Source of the DNA: an uncultured Saprospiraceae bacterium
Lineage (GTDB): Bacteria > Bacteroidota > Bacteroidia > Chitinophagales > Saprospiraceae
NCBI GenBank assembly: GCA_937959115.1
Contig: CALGAW010000044.1
Coordinates: 1-64,000, forward strand
DNA: 64,000 nucleotides
Direction of reading: 5' to 3'
Positions within the stretch are counted from its first letter, which is position 1. Every line of letters starts with the position of its first letter. The notes under the pieces were generated by a model, which did no database searches, had not been told where the DNA came from, and saw only the letters and a program-made list of their open reading frames with translations. The position numbers and the translations under genes are program-made. Positions 24,263-32,071 of the stretch are shown here, piece after piece.

Positions 24263-25096
24263 ATGATCACAGATACTGTAAAAAAGTCTGTAGTTGACAA
24301 TTATGGCAAACTAGCCAAATCATCACAAAACAAACTCTTCTCAAAACTATTCGCTTGCTGCAATCCAGCAGAAAATGCTAAACTTGTTGGTGAAAAAATC
24401 GGGTATTCCTCCGAGGAACTAAATTCAGTGCCTGAAGGTGCTAACCTTGGTGTTGGATGCGGCAACCCTTCCGCCCTTGCAACGATCAACGAAGGAGAAA
24501 CGGTAATTGACCTTGGGTCTGGTGCAGGCTTTGATGCCTTTCTAGTAGCACCGATTGTAGGAGAAAATGGTAAAGTAATCGGTGTTGACCTTTCAGATGA
24601 CATGCTTAAGCTGGCAAGAAAAAATGCTGTAATTGGAACATACAAAAACACCGAATTCGTAAAAGGAGACATCGAAGATCTACCGCTAGATGATCAGATT
24701 GCCGATCACGTGATCTCGAATTGTGTAATTAACCTTTCTAACAATAAAGGGGCTGTCTACCAAGAAGCTTACCGCATACTCAAACCTGGTGGAAAAATAT
24801 CGATCAGCGACATTATTCTAGAAAAGGAACTCCCTGACTTTGTAAAAAACTCCCTAGCAGGCCACCTAGCTTGTGTATCTGGAGCAGAAAAGATCGAAGA
24901 TTATATCGGTTATGTTGAAGCAGCAGGATTCAAGGACATTAAAATAGAGTCTAAATCATCCTTCCCTCTAGAATTTATGCTAACAGATCCAAACGTCATG
25001 AAACTAGCGAAAGAATTAGATTTCAGTCTAGACAGTGCAGAAGCAAAGGACATCGCAAGCCGAGTAAGTAGTATTTCCCTAAGTGCAGTAAAGTAA
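24263..25096 (+). CDS. arsM: Arsenite S-adenosylmethionine methyltransferase
   Basis: A 277-residue ArsM: transfers methyl groups from SAM to trivalent arsenic, giving less toxic or volatile methylated forms. Signature VPEGANLGVGCGNPSAL with C66, SAM-binding VIDLGSGAGFDAF, GVDLSDDML, and two further conserved cysteines C154 (SNCVINLS) and C204 (LACVSGA) match the three As(III)-binding cysteines of the family. C32-C33 add a vicinal pair. It follows a Crp/Fnr regulator and precedes a MerT-like membrane protein, a small arsenic or metalloid detoxification cluster. No ArsR repressor is present. Confidence 0.93.
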   Translation: MITDTVKKSVVDNYGKLAKSSQNKLFSKLFACCNPAENAKLVGEKIGYSSEELNSVPEGANLGVGCGNPSALATINEGETVIDLGSGAGFDAFLVAPIVGENGKVIGVDLSDDMLKLARKNAVIGTYKNTEFVKGDIEDLPLDDQIADHVISNCVINLSNNKGAVYQEAYRILKPGGKISISDIILEKELPDFVKNSLAGHLACVSGAEKIEDYIGYVEAAGFKDIKIESKSSFPLEFMLTDPNVMKLAKELDFSLDSAEAKDIASRVSSISLSAVK

Positions 25097-25127
25097 TTAT
25101 CAATGGTTAATGGTCGAAACCCGTATT

Positions 25128-25337
25128 ATGAAATCACATAGAAAAACGTTACTCGGAAGTCTTCTTGCCTTTATGATTGGCTCCAGTTGCTGCTGGCTGA
25201 GCGCTCTAGCAATTTGGATAGGAGGAGCTGCCGTACTGGGAACTATTGCTGCCTTTATTGAGGAGATCCAAATCCCTTTACTTTTCCTAGGCAGCGTTCT
25301 TGCTTTGGTTTCCTTGTTATTGTATTCGAGAAATTAA
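25128..25337 (+). CDS. MerT-like small membrane protein with vicinal cysteines
   Basis: 69 residues from ATG 25128 (ATG 25110 would add six). Two hydrophobic segments surround GSSCCWLSALAIWIGG, where the paired cysteines in the first membrane helix followed by Trp resemble the SCC motif of mercuric transporters such as MerT. Lying 31 bases after arsM, it may move arsenite, methylarsenite or mercury, or pass metalloid to a partner. It is shorter than classical MerT and has no MerP or MerA neighbour, so the mercury role is doubtful. Confidence 0.65.
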   Translation: MKSHRKTLLGSLLAFMIGSSCCWLSALAIWIGGAAVLGTIAAFIEEIQIPLLFLGSVLALVSLLLYSRN

Positions 25338-25346
25338 AATGGTTGG

Positions 25347-25368
25347 AGGGCGAATTGCAATTCGCCCT
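25347..25368. repeat. Perfect 22-base palindrome, possible two-way terminator
   Basis: AGGGCGAATTG joined to its exact complement CAATTCGCCCT, lying between the convergent MerT-like and deacetylase genes. The symmetric form can form an 11-bp cruciform or RNA hairpin. Similar palindromes recur between genes in many bacterial genomes, so it may be a REP-like repeat that also stops transcription. Confidence 0.6.
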
Positions 25369-25423
25369 TACAGCTAAATCAAGTGTCTTCCTTCTCCAGT
25401 CTTTCGTCTCCAGTCATACTCCC

Positions 25424-26329
25424 CTACAAATCAAACACATTCCGTGCCGTCCGATAAGTGTTTGCATGCGCATCCACAATTACAGATATTCGTTCTGAGT
25501 AACCGCCCCCCATGCTCACCGCCACAGGCAACCCACGCTCCGCACAAGCCCGAAACACAATGCTATCCCGCTCCAAGCATCCCGCAACGGTCATGCCTAG
25601 CCGACCAAGCTTATCAGAGGCAAGCACATCCACACCAGATAGATAAAACACAAGCTCAGGGCGAAAGGTATCAAGCAGATCCGGCAAATGGTTATTCAAA
25701 GCCTCAAGGTAAACAGCATCTCCTGTGCCATCAGGCATCGGGATATCGAGATCAGAAGTTGCCTTGTGTAAAGGATAATTGTTTGCTCCGTGCATACTGA
25801 AGGTAAAAACACTAGGGTTATCCTTGAAGATCTCAGCGGTACCGTTACCCTGATGCACATCCAAATCCACAATCATAATACGACTCACCAGCTGTTGATC
25901 AAGCAACCAAGTTGAAGCAATCGCCATGTCATTCAAGACACAAAACCCTTCTCCTCGATCTGTGAATGCATGGTGTGTACCACCTGCGATGTTCAAGGAA
26001 ACGCCATACTTCATGGCATAAAGCGCACAATCGATCGTGCCTTGAGAAATCACTCTTCCTCTTTTCACGAGATGAGCCGTCATCGGAAAACCAATTTTGC
26101 GCACTGCCTTAGGTGCGATTGTCTGATTCTTAAGGCTTTCCCAGTACTCGGCTGTATGAGTTTTTAGAATAGTTTCTTCCTTAAGTAACTCAGGATGAAA
26201 GAACTGCTCCTTGTTGACTGTACCTTCATACACCAACTGTTCTGCTAGCAATTCATACTTGATCATCGGGAATCGATGACCTTCTGGCAAAGCATATTTG
26301 TAAATCGGAGAAAAGGCAATCTTTAACAA
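25424..26329 (-). CDS. HDAC-superfamily deacetylase
   Basis: 301 residues with the arginase/deacetylase fold of class II histone-deacetylase-like (acetoin-utilisation/acetylpolyamine) enzymes. Catalytic histidines are in GGTHHAFTDRGEGFC (H119, H120); zinc ligands are D157 and H159 in DLDVHQGNGT and D234 in SGVDVL. Bacterial members remove acetyl or acyl groups from polyamines or protein lysines; the target here is unknown. Full normal length, no signal peptide. A 160-base gap separates it from the acyltransferase gene upstream. Confidence 0.93.
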   Translation of the reverse strand: MLKIAFSPIYKYALPEGHRFPMIKYELLAEQLVYEGTVNKEQFFHPELLKEETILKTHTAEYWESLKNQTIAPKAVRKIGFPMTAHLVKRGRVISQGTIDCALYAMKYGVSLNIAGGTHHAFTDRGEGFCVLNDMAIASTWLLDQQLVSRIMIVDLDVHQGNGTAEIFKDNPSVFTFSMHGANNYPLHKATSDLDIPMPDGTGDAVYLEALNNHLPDLLDTFRPELVFYLSGVDVLASDKLGRLGMTVAGCLERDSIVFRACAERGLPVAVSMGGGYSERISVIVDAHANTYRTARNVFDL

Positions 26330-26489
26330 AAATCAAATTTTGACAAAAATAATCATTAATAACTATTCTTAACGCATCTATTACGTCAATAATTAATCAT
26401 TATTAAAGACTGGCTTTCGGAATATTTCAAATTCCTAGTACTTGGAGCACTCCTATACCAACTGTTTTGGCATATGGATATCAAGAAAT

Positions 26490-27320
26490 CTAAGCCGTTT
26501 CCCGCTTGTGTTTCCAACGCTTGTGTGACCATAGCCAATGCCCTGGTGCCTCATGAATCATTGCCTCAAGCCGCTTGGTATGCGCTATAGTGATGGCTCG
26601 AGAACCTGCTTCTTTCGGGTGATCAATTAAGGGTTCCATGGTATAAGCATAGTGCCCGCGTCCTTCCCGCACAGCAGTGCCAAACAAGACAGGAACATTA
26701 AACGTTTCGGCTAGGAAACCAGTGCCAGACATAACTGCTGTCTCTTGATTTAAAAACGGAATCCACTCTGCTCTTTTACTGTTTGACGGGGATTGATCCG
26801 TTACAAAAGCACTACAAAATGATTCGTTTTGATTGTTTATAAAGTAATTTTTTACGTCTTTCATTGCAATCATTGTCACACCAAACCGGGACCTCGTTTT
26901 AAGGAACAATTGGTTGAAGTACCTATTGCTCAATGGCTTGTAGACCACCATGATTTTTTGATTCAAGGATAATGCAGATCTCAGTAATGCCCACTCCCAG
27001 TTGCATTGATGCCCCATTACTACGATTATTGGTTGATTTTTCTCGTGCCAGGAATCTAGTAATTCTTGGTTAATGATTCGATTTCGCTTTAAAACTGATT
27101 TTTTTGAGATCGTAAAGGACTTGATTGTTTCAACAATAATGTCTGACAAATTTCTATAAAACGTCTGTTTGATTGCCGCCCGTTCTTCTGCTGATTTGTT
27201 AGGAAATGAATTGAGAAGGTTTTCATCAATGACAGCACTACGATAGTTCAACACCTTGGATAGAACGAAACTTAAAAGATCGGATACCCAATACAACACT
27301 TTAAACGGTAGAACCGACAA
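26490..27320 (-). CDS. LpxL/HtrB-like lipid A acyltransferase
   Basis: 276 residues of the lysophospholipid acyltransferase superfamily, LpxL/HtrB branch, which adds secondary acyl chains to lipid A or related lipids at the inner membrane. A hydrophobic N-terminal segment (YWVSDLLSFVLSKVL) anchors it; the catalytic HX4E box is GHQCNWEWALL (H104, E109), with a downstream TDQSP loop and WSHKRWKHK at the end. Chain-length preference cannot be told. Same direction as the methyltransferase and the glycosyltransferase fusion upstream, so it may belong to a cell-envelope gene set. Confidence 0.9.
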   Translation of the reverse strand: MSVLPFKVLYWVSDLLSFVLSKVLNYRSAVIDENLLNSFPNKSAEERAAIKQTFYRNLSDIIVETIKSFTISKKSVLKRNRIINQELLDSWHEKNQPIIVVMGHQCNWEWALLRSALSLNQKIMVVYKPLSNRYFNQLFLKTRSRFGVTMIAMKDVKNYFINNQNESFCSAFVTDQSPSNSKRAEWIPFLNQETAVMSGTGFLAETFNVPVLFGTAVREGRGHYAYTMEPLIDHPKEAGSRAITIAHTKRLEAMIHEAPGHWLWSHKRWKHKRETA

Positions 27321-27422
27321 AGGATATAGAAAAATCAGGATAACTATGTAGCTAATTAATTGAATAGGGAATAATTATGAATGATGAATAAATGGCTTCC
27401 TTTCCTTTATACAACGTGTAAG

Positions 27423-28157
27423 TTAGGCTATTTTTCCTTCAGAAACACAGGTAACACCAAACAGTTTATTAAACTTTCGAAAGAGCATTTCAAAATAATT
27501 GACGTACTTTAAAATGGCATTTACTGGGGCTGGCATTTCTGACATATCTGAATGTTCGGGAAGCTTATTTTCATCCGCTTTGTTAAACTGTCGAACAATC
27601 CAAACAAAGGGAAAAATCCAACCGTAAATGTAGTAATCATTCCTAGTATTATACTGTTGACTTCCAAGGAGTTTCCTTAGTGTTTTAAGTGTATAGCGTC
27701 TAAAATGCTCCATGTACAAATCATGACCAGACCATAGACTCATAAAGGCAGGAACAGTAATGAAATAAAAGACATTTGCAGTACATCTCTCCGTTATTTC
27801 TTTTAGAATACCATAGTCATCTTCAATGTGTTCTAATACATCCATCATGATGACGATCGCATTTTCTACTCCTTCAGGAATGTATCGCATTTTCTTAACG
27901 CGTGGATTCCCAGTATTCGCCATCTCCTCTTCAGTGTAGCCAATATCGACTAACCAAATTTCATCGATTTTATCGGGATAGTGGTCTAGTAAATCATAAG
28001 CAAAGAAACCTGAACCTGAGCCAAAGTCGATGACCGTGATTTTTTCATTCAGTTCCTTGGAGACTTTTTCAAAGTAAGCAGCTAAAGGCTTACGCTTTGA
28101 TTGATAGTACCAATGTGTATTAGGGTTTACCCCGTTTTCAAGTTCTTTTAAATCCAT
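27423..28157 (-). CDS. Class I SAM-dependent methyltransferase
   Basis: 244 residues with a Rossmann methyltransferase core: motif I VIDFGSGSGFFAYDLL, acidic post-I IWLVDIGYTEE, and VIMMDVLEHIEDDYGIL, the motif-II pattern of Ubi/Coq-type methyltransferases. The N-terminal NPNTHWYYQSKRKPL and the C-terminal hydrophobic patch (YIYGWIFPFVWIVRQF) suggest a membrane-linked or lipid/glycan acceptor. It sits between the glycosyltransferase fusion and the lipid A acyltransferase, which supports an envelope role; the acceptor is unknown. Confidence 0.87.
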   Translation of the reverse strand: MDLKELENGVNPNTHWYYQSKRKPLAAYFEKVSKELNEKITVIDFGSGSGFFAYDLLDHYPDKIDEIWLVDIGYTEEEMANTGNPRVKKMRYIPEGVENAIVIMMDVLEHIEDDYGILKEITERCTANVFYFITVPAFMSLWSGHDLYMEHFRRYTLKTLRKLLGSQQYNTRNDYYIYGWIFPFVWIVRQFNKADENKLPEHSDMSEMPAPVNAILKYVNYFEMLFRKFNKLFGVTCVSEGKIA

Positions 28158-28317
28158 TATTTTTAATGATCAATGTTGAATTAGGAATTTATTCCGTTGC
28201 TAGACTTTTCTTACAAAATAACTTTAAGTAAAATATCACTACCTACTAAAAATCAATTACTTAATAATCATCAATTTATTCTGATAAAATTAAAAATTAA
28301 TCATTAAACAGTAATAA

Positions 28318-31300
28318 TTACAGTGAATTAAATACTCGCAGATATTGATCTGCCATAGCTTTGTTTCCTTTCTGTCTATAAACATCACTTGCTAGTTTAT
28401 AGAACTGCTTGAAACGACCAGCGTAATCTTTTCCAATTTCTATATGTTTAATGGCATCATCCAATCTCCCTTGTTGTTGGTAAATGGTAGCAAGGTAAAA
28501 ATGTCCATTCGAATATTTATAGTTCAGTCCCACTGCTCTTTTCAATTCTTTTTCGGCATTTGCAACATCACCTGTATTCAAATAATACAATCCATTCATT
28601 CCCACTGCAGAAACATAGGTATCACTCAATGGCAAAATCTTATCCAAATACTTCCTAGCAGTAGGGAAATCTCTGCTATTCAAACTTGCTTGTATAATAC
28701 CCATCATTGCTGATGCATTTTTCGGATCAACCGCCAGCACTTGTTCATAACTAGAGACTGCTCCTGCTGTATTTCCTTGACGGAACGCTTGCCAAGCTGC
28801 TATACCAGCCTTCGATTTCCGTTTGGTAATGACACCAACAGGAATACCGTCTACTTTTTCTACGTACTCCACTTCTTCTGATGGCCAGACTCCATTTTTA
28901 AGGTAGTCTTTATTGATAAATCTAGAATAGAAAAAGCCGTAGTCCCAATCTTTCTGCTCGCGCTGTTCAAACTTCACTTGAAATGGGCGGATATTTGGAT
29001 TTACCTTTCTAAGGTAATGTGCAATAGGTTCAAGGCAATTCGTAGCAATCTTTATGTCATTATTGGTTTTGAATTCAGGATGTTGTTCAATGAACTTATC
29101 ACACAATCCCTTCATTGAATTTTGCCAATAGTCTGTTTCGTAATTCGTAAACGCCTTCTTTGTTCCTCCAAATAGTTCATTGAAGTAGATATACTGATAC
29201 GGGTGATTTTTAACCATCCAGTAACCAGGAAGGGCAACTAGCAGCGCTAAGAAGACTCCAATCCCCATATTCATCGCTTTTTTCCCCTTAAAACTTGTTA
29301 AATATCCCCAACCGAAGGCCGCGATGATGGCAAGTGTTGGGTAAACGAACAGAAAGTGGCGCATACCATCGTAAAGTGATGATTCCTGTATAACGGCATA
29401 GGCAACTGGGAAAATGGTCACAAACAGCACGAAAACCATCCATAAGGGATGAATCTCCTTGCGTTTTAAGAACCAACCGACTCCAAACAGGACAGTTCCC
29501 ACCAAAATGAATATTGGCGAGGTGATTCCCATCCATTGAGGAATATAGTTCCAGCCTACTTTGTCAGACCAAATATGCTCGTTTCCAAATAATACACGAA
29601 TCGCCGTTTCAAAATCTGCCATCTTGTCCAAAGATTCTAGCATATTGTTGATCGGATCAAGAGCAGCATATGGCCAAAACCAAGTACCAATCGCTAACCC
29701 TCCAAACGTAATCATCATTAAATAATTGAACACGTTGATCGAAGGCCAAGCGGTTTTAAGCGCTGATCCAGCTTTCAGTCGTCCTGGCAACAATGAATTT
29801 ATAGCTGAAAAGGCAGCCACAGAGAGCATTGCGACCAGTGTAACAGGCAGTGCATTGGTTTTCATTAGATAATAGAACACCCCTCCAACGACAGCCATAC
29901 CAGCTACACCAATAAGCGCGCTTGGTAATACCTTACCATTAAAGGTGGTTTCTCTAAGGTCTTTTCTGAGTAAATAGGCGATAAACGTAAACAGAAATAA
30001 ATAAGCGATCATCAAAATTCCCCCGACACGGAAATTAATCGCTAAACCGATTGCCAATGCTAGGAAAATAGAGGTTCCCCAACCTGGTCGTGGGAGTTCC
30101 TTCAAGAACCGGACAATAAAAAGGAGCGTAAAGATCACAGCTGCAGCAAATGGGATATCCTTTGGATTATTCATTGAATGACCGAATATCCTAGGAGAAA
30201 AAGCCATAAACAGCAGGGCCAAAAAGGCGATTTTCCAGCTATTACTCAATCGGAACGCTAATAATCCCGTCAATAAAATCAAGAGGAATCCGACCAAGGA
30301 GTTCATTAGATGTCGGAACTGGTAGGGATCGGTTTTAAACTTGCCAACTTCTCCATCTGTATTCAGCCATGTAACAGCGTAATCAAACAATCCACCGTAG
30401 TATTTTAGATTTTTAAACTCCAATGCTTCTTTGTTTTCTCCGTTGCTTTGGTAGTATTTTACTAGTTTCTGTCCATAAACATGCTGGGTTTGCTCGTCTC
30501 CTGAAATACCAAAATCAGGGCTCAGTAAAGGCATAGCAAATAGTAGAATAATCGCTAAAACACCAAACAGTAATCTAAAGATAGGTGATTCCTTATCTGG
30601 ATCTGAATTCCCCTTTAAACTGTTAATCGGTTTAAGGAAAAAGTGATCGACCTTGGTCATGATGGAGATCATTAACACTTGAATGGCCATCATAATGCTG
30701 TCCTTTACTACTTTGATCTTAGTCCCTTCAATGTGCTTCCAAGTAATCGGCATGGATTTGATTGGAATTCCTTTTTGATGTGCACGGTAAAGAAGTTCAA
30801 CATCATGCGCCCAGCCTTTAAACCGTAGGTCTTTAAACAGTTGCTTTCCGATTGCTTTTGGATATAGTTTGAAGCCGCATTGGGTGTCTCTGCTGTTGAG
30901 TGGTGTTAGTATTTGAATGATTAAGTTAAACACGATTCCCATTATCTTTCTTAGGGGATTCCCATCTACTTTTGATTGGTCGTGTTCTCTAGAACCAATA
31001 AGGATTTGATTGTCTTTGAATGTTTTACCTGGTAATTTCTGAAGCCAATTGTTTAAGTCAACTGGAGAGGTAGCCATATCTGCATCCAAGGTAAGGATAA
31101 AGTCGCCTTCTGCGCTTGCGACACCTTCCACGAGGGCATTTCCCTTCCCTTTATTGGGTTGGACATCAATAAACTCAAGGCGTTTTGCTTTTGGTATGGT
31201 GCTATGAAGCTTCTCTTTTAAGAGTTCTAGTGTATTGTCGCTACTTCCATCGTTTACAACGATTACTTCATACTCAGTTTTCCATTTTGCTTCAAACCGT

Positions 31301-31449
31301 TTTAGGCTATCTAGCATGGCAGGAATCCGATCGCTTTCATTATAGCAAGGAATAACAAGGGAAAGCAGGCCATCAAACTTATGACTTCTGGAGCTTGCAG
31401 TACTTGTTTTCTGAGTTTTTTTTATTTTTTTCATAGAAACTATATTCAA
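28318..31449 (-). CDS. Three-part glycosyltransferase: GT2, membrane GT39-like module and TPR
   Basis: A 1043-residue fusion. Residues ~27-270 are a GT2 dolichyl/undecaprenyl-phosphate sugar transferase (LVIPCYNESDRI, VVNDGSSDNT, LDADMATSP, CGFKLY). Residues ~290-755 hold about 11-12 membrane helices with loop DEQTQHVYG and GHSMNNPKDIPF, resembling PMT/ArnT-type enzymes that use lipid-phosphate sugars outside the membrane. Residues ~880-1043 are TPR-like repeats (AVSSYEQVLAVDPKNASAMM, NGHFYLATIYQQQGRLDDAI). In one chain it could make the lipid-linked sugar, transfer it, and bind the acceptor or partners. Normally these are separate proteins. The donor sugar and acceptor are unknown. Confidence 0.85.
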   Translation of the reverse strand: MNIVSMKKIKKTQKTSTASSRSHKFDGLLSLVIPCYNESDRIPAMLDSLKRFEAKWKTEYEVIVVNDGSSDNTLELLKEKLHSTIPKAKRLEFIDVQPNKGKGNALVEGVASAEGDFILTLDADMATSPVDLNNWLQKLPGKTFKDNQILIGSREHDQSKVDGNPLRKIMGIVFNLIIQILTPLNSRDTQCGFKLYPKAIGKQLFKDLRFKGWAHDVELLYRAHQKGIPIKSMPITWKHIEGTKIKVVKDSIMMAIQVLMISIMTKVDHFFLKPINSLKGNSDPDKESPIFRLLFGVLAIILLFAMPLLSPDFGISGDEQTQHVYGQKLVKYYQSNGENKEALEFKNLKYYGGLFDYAVTWLNTDGEVGKFKTDPYQFRHLMNSLVGFLLILLTGLLAFRLSNSWKIAFLALLFMAFSPRIFGHSMNNPKDIPFAAAVIFTLLFIVRFLKELPRPGWGTSIFLALAIGLAINFRVGGILMIAYLFLFTFIAYLLRKDLRETTFNGKVLPSALIGVAGMAVVGGVFYYLMKTNALPVTLVAMLSVAAFSAINSLLPGRLKAGSALKTAWPSINVFNYLMMITFGGLAIGTWFWPYAALDPINNMLESLDKMADFETAIRVLFGNEHIWSDKVGWNYIPQWMGITSPIFILVGTVLFGVGWFLKRKEIHPLWMVFVLFVTIFPVAYAVIQESSLYDGMRHFLFVYPTLAIIAAFGWGYLTSFKGKKAMNMGIGVFLALLVALPGYWMVKNHPYQYIYFNELFGGTKKAFTNYETDYWQNSMKGLCDKFIEQHPEFKTNNDIKIATNCLEPIAHYLRKVNPNIRPFQVKFEQREQKDWDYGFFYSRFINKDYLKNGVWPSEEVEYVEKVDGIPVGVITKRKSKAGIAAWQAFRQGNTAGAVSSYEQVLAVDPKNASAMMGIIQASLNSRDFPTARKYLDKILPLSDTYVSAVGMNGLYYLNTGDVANAEKELKRAVGLNYKYSNGHFYLATIYQQQGRLDDAIKHIEIGKDYAGRFKQFYKLASDVYRQKGNKAMADQYLRVFNSL

Positions 31450-31690
31450 CGCTACTCGTATCCCGATTAAATCCGCTTAATGTGGTAGAGAATTTAATTG
31501 GCGAAATTAAATATTTTTGATTGAAATACAGTTATTAATTATTAATTATTAATGGTGAGGCTACTCCGAAAAGTCCATTTTTAAAAAACCAAGAAATATA
31601 TTGTCATTATCACAATGTGTAATATTGCTTATGTTCATTTTTTTCTTGGCAAAAAAACGAACCGCAGCGTCGGACCGTCAAAAAAACCAA

Positions 31691-31744
31691 GACCTGCAAA
31701 ACCTTAAGAATCGTTGGTTATCGAATGCTCAAACACTGCAGGTC
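31691..31744. repeat. Inverted repeat GACCTGCA ... TGCAGGTC
   Basis: Eight-base perfect arms enclose 38 bases. Neighbouring bases (AAACCTTAAGAA) suggest a decayed form of a longer palindrome around CCTGCAAGGTTTT that I have met between Bacteroidota genes. It lies in a long gene-free stretch. Role unknown. Confidence 0.4.
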
Positions 31745-31960
31745 GGCTCTCCCGCTCGATTGCTTCCCGAGACTCTGTCAATTTAGCATTACATACAATA
31801 TTTTATTTTAATTTGTTTGAGTCTTGATAAAAAAGAACTTTCCGGAATAGACACAAATGGTGAATTATTAATTATTGATTGCTATACAGTAATCAATCTG
31901 GACGGTTTTCAATGCTGAGGCAGCCAAAATCATTGAAACTAAACATGGTAAGATGGATGC

Positions 31961-32054
31961 GGACTAAGGATAGAAGCGATATGCGCGGAGTGTAACGAGC
32001 ACATACAAGCGGATAGCCTGGTGCGAAGTGTAACGGAGCAAGGCCCCAAAAAGA
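31961..32054. repeat. Two imperfect direct copies of an AAGCG...AGTGTAACG(G)AGC unit
   Basis: Unit one (31974-32000) and unit two (32007-32040) align as AAGCG-ATAtGC, a short spacer, and GRAGTGTAACG(G)AGC. The element lies within 20 bases of the 3' end of the subtilase gene, i.e. in its probable 3' untranslated region. G+C content rises above the surroundings. It looks like a dispersed intergenic element or part of a small RNA. Confidence 0.5.
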
Positions 32055-32071
32055 TATCCACTACTATGATT

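Larger units (their letters stand above)
31450..32071. other. 620-base gap with repeat-like elements, no credible gene
   Basis: Between the starts of the glycosyltransferase (left) and the end of the subtilase gene (right). It holds reiterated TTATTAATTA units near 31531-31551, a GACCTGCA/TGCAGGTC inverted pair (31691-31744) and a two-copy element (31961-32054), listed separately. A 61-codon plus frame at 31601 overlaps these repeats and is not believed. Confidence 0.55.

Noticed and set aside
31601-31786. 61-residue plus-strand ORF starting with a hydrophobic stretch
   Set aside because: Covers repeat-like intergenic sequence including the GACCTGCA inverted pair; no protein-like ending.
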